A stretch of 64,000 bases of DNA, from positions 184,372 to 248,371 of the forward strand of contig CAUYUJ010015687.1 of NCBI GenBank assembly GCA_963575745.1, read 5' to 3'. This DNA comes from Prorocentrum cordatum. Taxonomy: Eukaryota > Sar > Dinophyceae > Prorocentrales > Prorocentraceae. Positions 51,781 through 61,952 of this stretch are shown piece after piece. The notes under the pieces were generated by a model that was not told the origin of the DNA, did not search any database, and worked only from the letters and a program-made list of their open reading frames with translations. Both the position numbers and the translations under genes were made by a program. Every line of letters begins with the position of its first letter. Within the stretch, counting starts at the first letter, position 1.

Positions 51781-52126
51781 GGACGCTACCAAGTATTTGA
51801 AAGACATCTGACAATTCATTTTGAGAACCGCTATTTTTCTCACGTGTAGTGGATTATGCCGCGTCTGCCAATTAAGTTCTTAGGTCTGTAGCTGCAATAT
51901 TGCTATCAAAAGACTTGCAGGAACCGACGTTGGATAAAAACAGAACAACGTGATTTCATGAGTTTTGCCTTCCCCGTTCCAGAAGCTTTCTTCATGTGCT
52001 CCGACGATCGCCGTGCAAGGAAAGAGCTCTACGAGGTTCCCGGCGGTGACCAGGTTGACGATTTACCGCCGGTTCCCATTGGCCGTCCCGACCAAAAGAG
52101 TTTTTTTTTTGTTTTTTTTTTTTTTT

Positions 52127-52205
<79 letters not shown>

Positions 52206-53216
52206 GCGCATTTTTGAAATTCGTTTTCAGAAGTCTGATTTGCAGTCCCTGTAGTAAGCTATGACGCAGATCCTGGTTAAACTTTTATGGCTCTAGGAGC
52301 AGTATTACTATCAAAACACTTGGAGGAACCGACTTTGTATCGACACCAAAAAATGCATTTTTCTGAGTCATCTGATAAGCTTTTTCGGTGAGCAGGCGTG
52401 GATACTGCCAAAAAGCAGGCAGGCGTGATCGGCCGTTTCGAGTCATCTCGACAGGCATTGTCGGTTTTTTCTGTAATCAACTCGAGCTATAGGACAGCTA
52501 CAGAGCTGATACTGAGAGAACCCGATTCAGAATAATGAGGCGCGTTTGTCTGTTGAATTCAGAGCTCTGAACTCGCTCTGCTGCCCGAGCTAGGTTCGCG
52601 AAACTGTTTATACTGTTCGAGTCATCTTGAGAAGTGCTGTCGGTTTTCTGCTTAACTCGGGCTCTAGGGGGGCCACAGGGCTGCTAATCACAAGAATCGA
52701 TTTGGAGACATCCGGCGCGTCCGCCTGTCGCATTCAGAGGTACGAACTCGGTCTGCTACTCGAGCTAGGTTCGCGAAACTATTCGTATTGTTCGAGTCAT
52801 CTTGAGAGGTGCTGTCGGTTTTCTGCACTTAACTCGGGCTGTAGGGGAGCTACAGGGCTGCCAATCACAGAAATCGATTCGGAGACATCATGTGCGTCCG
52901 CTTGTCGTCTGTTGCATGCAGAGGTCTGAACTGGGTTTGCTTCTCGGGCCAGGTCCAAAACTATTTGTATTCTTCAAGTCAACTCGGCAGATGTTGTCAC
53001 TTTTCTGTCTTGAACTCGGGCTGTAGGAGAGCAACGAGCTGGTACGCACAGAAAACGATCCAGAAGTATCAGGGGCGTTCGGCTGTTGCATCGAGAATTG
53101 CTCGGGCTGAAAAACTATTCGTTTTCTACAAGTTTGATTCACATTACATATGGTCAGGAAGCTCTACGAGTCCCCCGGCGGTAAAAAAGGTTGACGGTTT
53201 ACGGCCGGCGCCCAGT
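51781..53216 (+). repeat. Type C unit, then type C/A chimera with T and TC tracts; end of the array
   Basis: 51781-52080: D end GGACGCTACCAAG joined to type C, palindrome ending CCCATT. 52081-53216: type C start with an expanded T tract (two G interruptions) and (CT)n at 52101-52203; near 52360 it changes to type A leader and monomers. Arm GGAAGCTCTACGAGT, palindrome with ACGGCCGG mismatch, CAGT 53213-53216. This is the last hairpin of the array. Confidence 0.73.
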
Positions 53217-53280
53217 GCTGGCGCACGTTTCCTTCGGACGAGCTTGATCACGGACTGGTTGTCTTCAACCGCAATCATGG

Positions 53281-53740
53281 CGCTGCCCAAACCCACAAAT
53301 TTCTGTCATGTCGCCCCCCCAGAGCCCTGTGGGCGCCACACGGCGATATGACAAAAATCATTAGGTTTGGCGCTGCCAAACCCACGGACTTTTGCCATGC
53401 CGCCCCTTCAGAGCCCTGTGGGCGCCACACGGCGACACTACAAAAATCATTGGGTTTGGCGCTGCCAAACCAACGTATTTTTATCATGTCGCCCCCCAGA
53501 GCCCTGTGGGCGCCACACGGCGCCACGACAAAAATGCTTGGGTTTGGCGCTGCCAACCCCAAGGATTTCTGTCGTGTCGCCCCCCAAACCCTGTGGGCGC
53601 CACAGGGCGACATGACAAAAATCATTGGGTTTGCTCTTCTCCGCCCCCCCCCAGAGCCCCATGGGCGCCACCCGGCGACGTGGCAAAAATCGTTCGCTTC
53701 GGCGCTTCCCAAATCCAGAGATTTCTGTCATGTCGCCGTC
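53281..53740 (+). repeat. ~89-bp palindromic tandem repeats, about five copies
   Basis: Copies start at 53281, 53371, 53460 and 53548, with a diverged fifth to ~53740. Each has arms of the form TGTCATGTCGCC and GGCGACATGACA around CAGAGCCCTGTGGGCGCCAC, so each can form a 12-bp stem. Because copies are 88-90 bp, frames drift and apparent proteins rich in CGRH are artefacts. Confidence 0.85.
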
Positions 53741-55534
53741 GCCTGTTTCACGCCCGCCTTCCTGGCGGCTTAGTCGCCTTCGTTCCCCCCCACACACGCG
53801 TGGCTAGTCGAGATCTCATTGGACCGGACTTGCCTCCGCACTTGTCACCATGTGTGCGTGGGTGCACGCAGGTGCTGACCTGGCGGGATTTAAGGGGCTT
53901 GCCCCAGTCGCCCCTCCCCTCCTGCTTTCGGCCGTCGGTCGTTGTTGTCCTCGGGTGCGCCCAGGTTGTCTTCTTCTCCTCCCCCTCCATGGCCCGGGGT
54001 CTTGGGCTGGGGCGTCGTCCCTCGTTCCTTCTGCTGCTGCTGCTGCTGCTGCGAATTCGGCCGCTAATCCGCCCCTAGTGATCTCTTCTACGTGCCTGAA
54101 CGCACAACACCCGCGGGGGTCGTCGCTTTATGGGGCGCTCATGGGCAGCCCGCCGGCTGGCCGTTCTCCGTCCTTCTCCACCGCGTCGCCTCGGCCTTCG
54201 CGGCCTCCGCGCCCAGCCGTCAGTGCCCCGCCCTGCGCGCCCCGTGTTGCGCGGCTCCTTTCGGCTTCCCTGGAAAGCGGGGTGCTAAACACCCGGGTCG
54301 CGGCCTCGGCGCAGCTACCCGGTTTTTGGGCTGGCCAGCTTCTGGCTACCGGGGCACCCTGCCCAGGCTTCCCTGCCCAGATCTCCCGGGGAGCTACTTG
54401 CGGGGCATCTGTTTCGCACTCGGTTGGCACTGGTCGCGAGTTCGGTTGAGCGTGCCGACGCCTGACCTGGACGATGGAGGCTGGCAGTGAGGTATCCTGC
54501 CGGCGCCCCTCGCCCTCGGGGTAAAACTGGGCTGGACCTGGGGGCCCGGTACCCCACGGCCCTAACCTTGGACATGGGTGCCCTCCCCCCCTCGTGCGCT
54601 CTGGTGCGGCCCACGCCCCCGCTCGGCGGTTCTGCGAGCTGCGCGATCATCCAGCCCTGTCGACCAGTTCCTTCACGGGCGGATTGGCACTGCCCCGCGG
54701 CCGCCGTACTAGAGGTACAGCTCTATGGCGCCGCCTCCCGGCGCATTTACAGCGCGCCCGGAGCGTCACTCCCCCTTTTTCCTTTCCCTGACTGCTCGGG
54801 GACCCGCCTTCTGCACCCTGGTCCCCTTCTGCGGGCCGGCTGCGCCGTCTCCACCTGGCGCGGGCTTGACCTGAGCACCCTCTGGGTGCGCGCCACGGCC
54901 GCTTCCCCTGTCTCCTTCCCTCGTCTGCCGCTGTGCGAGCTCCAGCTCGAACACCCTGGTCCTCGGCGTGCCAGCTTTCGGCCCCCCTCTTGCCACCCCC
55001 CGCACCCTAGGGTCGAGCAACGCCCCTGTGCTGGATGCGACGCCATCGTCGTTCTGGACTACCTGTTTGTGGTCTCACGCAGGCGGCCCGGGCGACGCGG
55101 CCGGCGTCGTCCCCCTCCTCCCCCCCCCGCTCTTTCTGCTGCCTTGCCCTTCCCGGCGGTTTGCGTGCCGTCACGCCCACCGCGTCGGCGGTCAGATGGT
55201 AGCCCATCTCCCTTGCCGTCTCAAACGAGTACGGCAAGTGCACGCTGCTCGCTGCGATGCCCTGACGCCGCCGTTCGTTTACCCGCCCGCGCTGGTCTTG
55301 GCTTTTCATTAGCAGCGGCACGCCACGGCTCACACCCGCGGCATGTGCCTACACTGCTGCACGTGCTGCTTCTTCCGGGACCTTGGTCCTCTTCTCCCTT
55401 CGTGGGAGGCGATGGCCTGGTTCCTCGGGAGACGAACGCCTCGCGTTCCGCTTCCCCCCTGCTGGGCGTGCCCAGACGGCTGGAGGCCTTCCTCACCCCG
55501 CACCAGCTCAGGACGTGCCCGAAAGTACTGTGAC
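53741..55534. other. GC-rich stretch without a convincing gene
   Basis: Very GC-rich, with Pro/Arg/Ala-rich open frames in several overlapping frames on both strands (for example 54487-55533 +). None has a recognisable domain or favoured frame, as expected for stop-poor GC-rich DNA. It contains (CTG)n at 54030-54050. It could be an intron or upstream region of the membrane-protein gene that follows. Confidence 0.5.
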
Positions 55535-56281
55535 CTGTGTTGCCTCGGTTTTCACGTTCAACTCGCGACGGCTCATGTCGGACCGGGAGCTCACCAGCTC
55601 AGTCACGTATTGGCAGGTCGATTGGACGATTACTGTAAGTGAAGATGTCGCCATCTCGGCATACAACCTAGCGACAGAGCTGCATACGCATGTAAACGCG
55701 ACTACGGGAGAGAACTTGGAGATGATTGAGGAGTTTTATCGCCTCATGGAGGCCGCCATGTCATCTCAGGGCCTGACACTCGTATCAAATTCCAGTGTCC
55801 TCGTACAAGGAGAGCCCAGCATACTGCTAATCACCGCCACCCAGACGACATCAACCACAGCAACGACATCAGCAACGACATTAGCAGTGGCACAACTCAT
55901 TGACGACACGGAGAAAACGGCGAGCATCGATTTTTCGATCATGGGCATTCCAGCTGGTGCGGTCGTTGTTCTGTGCTGTTGCATTCAAGCCTTTTTTACT
56001 TGAGGAACCGCCAGCACCGGAAGTCCGAAGAGGATTTGGAGGCGCCTGAAAACATTATATGGGTTGCGCCGGGAGCGTCCCCAAGGAGCAACTCTCTGCC
56101 GAGGGGCGGCCCCACGCCGGCGCGCAGCTTGTCACGTGGCGGATCGACCGGAGTATCGCCTAGGTCAAACGAGATCGGAGCATCGCCTAGGTCAAGCGGG
56201 AATCGCAGTCCGTCGGCTGCCTCACGCAGTCGTTCGGCTGTCTCACGCTCTTCCTCCCAGGCCTCAAGGGTAGCGATTTAG
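55535..56281 (+). pseudogene. Single-pass membrane protein, frameshifted (or mis-sequenced)
   Basis: Frame 0 from ~55535 encodes an ectodomain-like region (VTYWQVDWTITVSED, then NATTGEN and NSSVL, both N-glycosylation sequons) and a Thr-rich stretch. The hydrophobic segment IPAGAVVVLCCCIQAFF ends at a stop directly after. One base over, in frame 2, the sequence continues sensibly as YLRNRQHRKSEED (basic stop-transfer) and a Ser/Arg-rich tail to TAG 56279-56281. The switch lies at CTTTTTTACTTG near 55990. I infer one type I membrane protein with cytoplasmic SR-rich tail. Family not recognised; the N-terminus is not visible and may lie in another exon. Confidence 0.55.
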
Positions 56282-57088
56282 TGCTTTGCTGCGATGGCGA
56301 GGCCCCCCTCGCAGCATGCAGCACTCTATCGCAACACGATTAGAGGCCTTGTGCACGTCTTCCAAAGGGTGTCATTCGTTTTCTGTCAGTATGGAGCCTG
56401 GACGCCTGTATCTCATCAGGCCAGCAGACCTCTCAATCAAAGCCCTCCTCCATCATCCTCATTGCTCGTTCTCTCAGCCCCGATTCCGAGGTTCTATTAC
56501 GCTGGTAAGCTGCGGCTGCCACAGAGAATTCGGAAATGGCCTTCAGAGTTAAGCTTTAGCAAACCCCATGCTTCGGCCATATGCACACACACACGCACAC
56601 TCGGCACGCCACCGAGCTCACACTGCCGCCCTAGAATGCAAACACTACCTAGTCAAAATTTGTCGGTCACTGTGCTGGAGCTGAGATGGAGCCAGAAGAA
56701 GGATGGCAGGACACAGGACGAGGGTCAGAAGTAGAGGAGCGAGGAGCATGCAGAGTCAGCCACCCGACTGCTCAACTGCTAATGGCACCAGATTCGGCAC
56801 CTCCGAGGAGTACCTCAAATGGCTCGCAGCTGCAGGGGAGGACGAACAGTTTTGAGAAGGTGTGAGGTTTGGGATGGAGTGTTAGGAGTTAGGTGGGGAG
56901 GGGGTTTGAGATTGTGAGGAGTTTGAGGTTGGACGGTTCGGAGTTAGGAGGAGGATGTGGCACGCTTGCGAAATTGCCGAGCCTGAAAGGGCATATGACA
57001 GACAGGAGCTCAACGAGAAACGAAGTTAGCAGCCTTGGAAGCACGAGGCTTCTTGGAAGGCCCACTGCCCTCCCTCAGAAAAAAAATA
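56282..57088. other. Interval without recognised features
   Basis: Probably the 3' flank of the membrane-protein gene. Short (AC)n at 56583-56600 and a G/T-rich strand-asymmetric stretch (56855-56960, GGAGTTAGG-like). No gene is supported. Confidence 0.5.
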
Positions 57089-57249
57089 CCCCGGCAAAGC
57101 AACCTAACAGCGATGTGTAGGAGCATATCTGGAAGCATTCCCCTTAAGATTCACATGATAATCCAGTTGTAGAGTTCTGCTGTTCTCGCAGTCGCAGTCG
57201 CATTCGCGATGAAAGTCGCAGTGGTAACGGCAGTCGCAGTCACAGCCTC
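57089..57249 (+). repeat. Direct repeat copy 1 upstream of the first hexamer array
   Basis: About 155 bp beginning CCCCGGCAAAGCAACCTAAC and ending GCAGTCGCAGTCACAGCCTC. A near-identical copy lies at 58560-58718, 1471 bp further on; both lead straight into a CAGCCT array. The unit plus array is thus duplicated as a block. Confidence 0.88.
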
Positions 57250-57975
57250 AGCCTCAGCCTGCCTCAGCCTCAGCCTCAGCCTGCCTCAGCCTCAGCCTGC
57301 ATCAGCCTCAGCCTCAGCCTCAGCCTGCCTCAGCCTCAGCCTCAGCCTGCTTCAGCCTCAGCCTCAGTCTGCCTTCAGCCTCGGCCTCAGCCTCAGCCTG
57401 CCTCAGCCTCAGCCTGCATCAGCCTCAGCCTCAGCCTCAGCCTGCCTCAGCATCAGCCTGCCTCAGCCTCAGCCTCAGCCTGCCTCTGCCTCAGCCTCAG
57501 CCTGCCTCAGCCTCAGCCTCAGTCTGCTGCCTTCAGCCTCAGGCCTCAGCCTCAGCCTGCCTCAGCCTCAGCCTGCATCAGCCTCAGCCTCAGCCTCGGC
57601 CTGCCTCAGCCTCAGCCTGCCTCAGCCTCAGCCTCAGCCTGCCTCAGCGTCAGCCTCAGCCTGCTTCAGCCTCGGCCTCAGTCTGCCTTCAGCCTCGGCC
57701 TCAGCCTCAGCCTGCCTCAGCCTCAGTCTGCATCAGCCTGAGCCTCAGCCTCAGCCTGCCTCAGCGTCAGCCTGCTTCAGCCTCAGCCTCAGCCTCAGCC
57801 TGCTTCAGCCTGAGCCTCAGTCTGCCTTCAGCCTCGGCCTCAGCCTCAGCCTGCCTCAGCCTCAGCTTGTCTCAGCCTCAGCCTCAGCCTCAGCATCAGC
57901 CTGCCTCAGCCTCAGCCTCAGCCTGCCTCAGCCTCAGCCTCAGCCTGAGGCTCAGCTGAGGCTGAGGCAGAGGCA
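57250..57975 (+). repeat. CAGCCT hexanucleotide array 1
   Basis: About 720 bp of CAGCCT units with frequent CTGC-containing variants (GCCTGCCTCAGC) in a higher-order pattern of roughly 30-70 bp. It reads as a Ser/Ala/Leu/Pro/Gln-rich frame without stops, because the unit length is a multiple of three; no protein is supported. It ends in an inverted stretch, GCTGAGGCTGAGGC, near 57956. Confidence 0.9.
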
Positions 57976-58559
57976 GGCTGATACGGCCCCGAGACGGCCC
58001 TAGAGCCTCCCAAGACGGCCCAAGAAGGTCCCAAGAAGGTCCCAAAAGGGGCCCAAGAGAGGGAACGCGAACCGAAAAATCAAGCTCTCCGCCCCGAGAT
58101 GCCCCCAAGAGGCCCCAAGATGCCCCCAGGAAGCCCCCAAGAGGCCCCAAGAGGCCCCCAAGAGGCCCGAGAGGCCCCGAAGAAACCCAAAAGAGGCTCC
58201 AAGAGGCCCCAAGACGGCACCCAAAAGGCTTCACAACTCTAAGAGGCACCCGAAGACGTGCCAAGAAGGTCCCATGACGACTTCCAGAAGGAGTCCAGGA
58301 TGCTCCGAGGAGGCCCCAAGAGACCCCCAAGAGAGCCCAAGAGGTCTCCAAGAGGCCCCCAAGCGACCTCAAGCATCCAGGAGGCCGGAAAGAGGCACAC
58401 AAGAGCCCAGCGGTCCAGGAGGGGGCTGAACGAACATTTCCAGCCCTGGGCTCCCAGAAGCCCAACAGGAACCCCCACGTAACTCGCAAGACCCCCCCCC
58501 GACGCCTCCCGAGACGCCCAAAAGGTTTCCCAGACAGCCCCAGATGCAACAAAAAATTA
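57976..58559. repeat. Degenerate GGCCCCAAGA-type repeat
   Basis: Irregular 9-12-bp units such as AAGAGGCCCC and AAGACGGCCC. The reverse strand shows a long LGASWGLLG-like frame, an artefact of the repeat. Similar sequence recurs at 60540-60740 and 61550-61860, so this is a dispersed simple-sequence family of this genome. Confidence 0.7.
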
Positions 58560-58718
58560 TCCCGGCAAAGCAACCTAACAGCGATGTGTAGGAGCATATC
58601 TGGAAGCATTCCCCTTAAGATTCAAATGAGAATCCAGTTGTAGAATTGTGCTGTTCTCGCAGTCGTAGTCGCATTCGCGATGACAGTCGCAGTGGCAACG
58701 GCAGTCACAGACACAGCC
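58560..58718 (+). repeat. Direct repeat copy 2 upstream of the second hexamer array
   Basis: Second copy of the segment at 57089, with a few substitutions (TTCAAATGAGAATCC for TTCACATGATAATCC). Confidence 0.88.
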
Positions 58719-58925
58719 TCAGCCTCAGCCTGCCTCAGCCTCAGCCTCAGCCTGCCTCAGCCTCAGCCTCAGCCTCAGCCTCAGCCTCAGCCTCAGCCTC
58801 AGCCTCAGCCTCAGCCTCAGTCAGCCTCAGCCTCAGTCTGCCTTCAGCCTCGGCCTCAGCCTCAGCCTGCCTCAGCCTCAGCCTCAGCATCAGCCTGCCT
58901 CAGCCTCAGCCTCAGCCTGCCTCAG
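58719..58925 (+). repeat. CAGCCT hexanucleotide array 2
   Basis: About 205 bp. It contains a purer run of about ten uninterrupted CAGCCT units (near 58755-58818), so it is less decayed than array 1. Confidence 0.88.
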
Positions 58926-59432
58926 CATTCAAAATGTGGCCTGGGAATGGAATTCTGGGAACTCGAAGAACACGAAGTGGCCTACAGTTGGCTCCGGGCA
59001 TTCAAATTCATGCCCAGGAATGGAGTTCTGGGAACTCGAAGACCACGAAGTGGCCTACAGTTGGCTCCGGGCATCCAAAATGTGGCCCGGGAATGGAGTT
59101 CTGGGAACTCGAAGACCACGAAATGGCCTACAGTTGGCTCCGGGCCAAAATGTGGCCCGGGAATGGAGTTCTGGGAACTCGAAGACCACGAAGTGGCCTA
59201 CAGTTGGCTCCGGGCATCCAAAATGTGGCCCGGGAATGGAGTTCTGGGAACTCGAAGACCACGAAGTGGCCTACAGTTGGCTCCGGGCATTCAAAATGTG
59301 GCCCGGGAATGGAGTTCTGGGGACTCGAAGACCACGAAGTGTGTGACTGTTGCATCCGGTTATTCAGAATGTGGCCTGGGAATGGAGTTCTGGGAAGTCG
59401 AAGAGCACGAAGTGTGTGACTGTTGGTGAAAA
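58926..59432 (+). repeat. 73-bp tandem repeat, about 6.5 copies
   Basis: Copies begin (TC/CC)AAAATGTGGC at 58928, 59002, 59075, 59145, 59218, 59291 and 59364; spacing 73 bp with one 70-bp unit. Consensus words GAATGGAGTTCTGGGAACTC and GGCCTACAGTTGGCTCCGGG. 73 is not a multiple of three, so all three forward frames cycle through the same peptides (GMEFWELEDHE, REWSSGNSKTTK) and stay open over the array. Confidence 0.9.
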
Positions 59433-59584
59433 ACGAGCCCGGCACAGGCCCGGCCGGCAACTCCCAACGCCTGCCCGGACCCCCCTGTGGAGTGATCTGT
59501 GAGATCTTTTGAGTCAACTAGAAACCTATCAGTCTACGCTGCTAGGTAATGATACCGGAGAAAAGCCCCAATCAGATTTTTGTT
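59433..59584. other. Spacer without features
   Basis: About 150 bp between tandem arrays, not repetitive. Nothing recognised. Confidence 0.5.
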
Positions 59585-59828
59585 AGGGCTATAGGGCTAT
59601 TGGGCTATAGGGCTATACGGCTATCGGGCTGTAGGGCTATCGGGCTATAGGGCTATAGGACTGTGACCTATAGGGCCATAGGGCTATAGGGCTATGGGGC
59701 TATAGAGCTATATGGGCTATGGGGCTATAGGGATATAAGGCTATTAGGGCTATAGGGATATAAGGCTATAGGGCTACAGGGCTATAGGGCTATACGGCTA
59801 TAGGGCTATAGGGCTACTGGGCTATTGG
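59585..59828 (+). repeat. GGGCTATA-type microsatellite
   Basis: About 245 bp of 8-9-bp units (AGGGCTAT, CGGGCTAT, AGGGATATA), moderately degenerate. Confidence 0.88.
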
Positions 59829-59970
59829 GCACCCCCGGGCACCCGGGCACCCCCGGGCACCCGGGCACCCCCAGGCACCCGGGCACCCGGGCACCTTGGC
59901 CCGGCCACCGAAATCGGCCACCCGGGCACCCCCGGGCACCGGGGCACCCGGCCCCGGCCACCGAAATCGG
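59829..59970 (+). repeat. GGGCACCC / GGCCACC repeat
   Basis: Units of 8-10 bp (CCCGGGCACC) directly after the GGGCTATA array. ACCGAAATCGGCC occurs twice at the end. Confidence 0.8.
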
Positions 59971-60404
59971 CCGCTCACCTCACCTCAGCTTTATATCCGC
60001 TAGGACCCCTACAGAAGCAAGCTCTGATTGGGGAACTGCGTTTCCCAGACAGCCCCTGATGCAACCAAAAAACTGCAATGCCCAGGGTTGCGTTTGGACA
60101 ATCATTTCAAGACAAAGCCAGCCTTGGCCACGAGGAGCGCATCGGAGGCACAAAGGAGGGTCGTCCGGTTGCAGACCGGACCGGGCCGCAACCAGGCCCG
60201 GGGGCCCAGGGGCCCTGCAGGGGCCACGACCTCTACCACAAATGTGTGGTCCGGGGGCCCGGCCAGACCTTGAGGGGCCCAACATCGCATCGGAGGGCGG
60301 TTCGATGAGCGTCACGGCGGCCCCAGCCAGCCGCCCACCACCCTGAAGACGGCTTTGACGGATCGGATCTCGGGACGTCTCCATCGGCCCCAGAGGCTTC
60401 GAAG
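59971..60404. other. Interval without supported gene
   Basis: Contains CCCAGACAGCCCCTGATGCA, nearly identical to a segment at 58530-58550, so it includes a dispersed repeat. A reverse-strand frame (59980-60384) has no recognisable domain and is not called. Confidence 0.45.
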
Positions 60405-60535
60405 ACGCCTCGTAACCCGTGCAATTTGCCCCACGAGGGCCCCGAGAAGCAAAAATATATCCATTCCTTCCGTAAAACGTATATGTTTACCGTACTCGTG
60501 ATTTTCGTCTTCGCGCCATCCTTGACGACCTCAGG
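60405..60535. repeat. Diverged ~130-bp repeat, copy 1
   Basis: Starts CGCCTCGTAACCCGTGCAAT and contains CCGTAAAACGTATATGTTTACC and TTTTCGTCTTCGCGCC. Related copy at 60743-60872. Confidence 0.75.
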
Positions 60536-60742
60536 GGTCCCTAAGATTGCCCCTACACGGCCCAAGAGGCCCCCCAGAAGGCGCCAAGACGGCCCAAGAG
60601 GGTCCCAGGCGGGTCCCAGAGGCACAGAGGGCTCCTAGAGAAGCACAAGATAGGGCAATCCAACTGGAATTGCCAGCCCCACGCCCCAAGAGGGCGCCCG
60701 AGACCCCCACGAGGCCCCAAGCAGCCAACACGAGGCCTCCAA
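60536..60742. repeat. GGCCC / AAGA-rich degenerate repeat
   Basis: Same simple-sequence type as 57976-58559 (CCCAAGAGGCCCC). No gene. Confidence 0.6.
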
Positions 60743-60872
60743 GACGCCTCATAACCCGTGCAATTTGACCTCCCAGAGGGCCCCGAGAGGCAAAGTTGGC
60801 CCCGTTCTCTTCGGAAAACGTACATGTCAACCGGATTCGTGTTTTTCGTCTTCGCACCGAGCTTGTCCCCAA
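60743..60872. repeat. Diverged ~130-bp repeat, copy 2
   Basis: Starts CGCCTCATAACCCGTGCAAT; shares GGGCCCCGAGA, GGAAAACGTACATGT and TTTTTCGTCTTCGCACC with copy 1 at about 75-80% identity by eye, 338 bp downstream. Confidence 0.75.
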
Positions 60873-60904
60873 GAGGCCCCCAAGCAGACCCCAAGGGGCT
60901 TCCA

Positions 60905-61259
60905 ATGTATGTATTTATGTATGCATGTCTGTATGTATGTATGGATGGATGGATGGATGAACGGATGGATGGATGGATGGATGGATGGATACGGATGGGG
61001 ATGGATATGTATATGTATTTGCATATGTATATGTATGTGTATATGTGTACCTGTATGTCTATGTATATGTATATGCACATGTATATGTATATGCGTATGT
61101 ACATGTATATATAAATGTATATGTATTTGCATATGCATCTTCATAGGCATGTTTGTATATATATATATATATGAATATGTATATGTACATGTCTATGTAC
61201 ATGTATATGTACAAGTATATATGTATGCACATGTTGATGTACATGTACTTGTATAGGTA

Positions 61260-61308
<49 letters not shown>

Positions 61309-61320
61309 GTGCATCAACAT
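60905..61320. repeat. Compound TGTA / TGGA / TATATG microsatellite
   Basis: (TGTA)n at 60905-60940, (TGGA)n at 60940-60990, then irregular TATATGTA hexamers to 61260 and (TA)n at 61270-61300. Open frames full of Met/Tyr/Ile/Cys are artefacts. Confidence 0.9.
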
Positions 61321-61864
61321 GTAATGCACGTGACTATATTCCCTTTTCTATATTTTTACAATCCGGGGGGATGGGACCCCCCCCCCCCCGAAAATCGGAC
61401 CCCCGGGATCTGGCGCTTTTGGGGCCCCCTGGACGCCTTGCAAGGGGTCCCCCGGGCCTTCCAGGCCTCCTGGACGCCCCTGCCGGGCCTTGCCAGCGGG
61501 CCCAAAGCGGTCAGGAGGGCGGCCAAACGGTCCCGCGAGAGCCCCACGCGGCCCCAGACAGCCCCAAGACGCCCGAAGACGACCCAAAGAAGACCCCCAA
61601 GAGGTCCTCCAACTGTAAAAAAACAACACTTTCCTTTCCTTTCCTTTTTTTGTTTAAAAAAGAAGGAATTTTTGGAGATTCGGTTCCTCGGTATTCCGTG
61701 CGTCCGAGTCCGCCGAAGAGGCCCCAAAAATCCTCTCACAACGGTGTCAAAGGGCTTCCAGACAGTCCAAAAGAGCCCCAATATGGTCCAACAGGGCCGC
61801 AAGATGGCCCCAAGAGAGCCCCGCTGACAGCCCCAGATGGCCCCAAGACGCCTCCCGAAGCACT
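61321..61864. other. GC-rich flank with C-run and CCCCAAGA repeats
   Basis: (C)n run at 61377-61390, CCAAGACG/GCCCCA repeats from 61540, TTTCCTTTCC tract at 61630-61650. It forms the 5' flank of the leader-bearing gene copy. No gene is supported; frames on both strands are repeat-driven. Confidence 0.55.
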
Positions 61865-61886
61865 TCCGTAGCCATTTTGGCTCAAG
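61865..61886 (+). other. Complete spliced-leader relic at the 5' end of a retroposed gene
   Basis: All 22 nt agree with DinoSL. It is followed without gap by CCATCCTGGCTTAAG (61887-61901), a degenerate copy of the leader's last 15 nt, and by GGCTCTTCAG (~61908) and GGCTCTGGCTGAAG (~61918), which may be older decayed leaders. Outermost intact and inner decayed copies is the order expected from serial retroposition of trans-spliced mRNA. Confidence 0.88.
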
Positions 61887-61952
61887 CCATCCTGGCTTAA
61901 GCAATTGGCTCTTCAGGGGGCTCTGGCTGAAGAGTGCAAGTGCTTCCCAGAG

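Noticed and set aside
54487-55533. A 348-codon Pro/Arg-rich frame
   Set aside because: It lies in very GC-rich DNA with competing long frames on both strands, and shows no motif or frame preference.
57209-58003. A 264-codon Ser/Ala/Leu/Pro/Gln-rich frame over the CAGCCT array
   Set aside because: A stop-free hexamer repeat is open by arithmetic; other frames and the reverse strand are also open, and no non-repeat domain is attached.
57896-58609. Reverse-strand 237-codon frame with LGASWGLLG-like repeats
   Set aside because: Product of the degenerate GGCCCCAAGA repeat; the same peptide pattern appears wherever this simple sequence occurs.
60553-61268. Met/Tyr/Ile/His-rich frames in both directions
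   Set aside because: Translation of TGTA/TATATG microsatellites.
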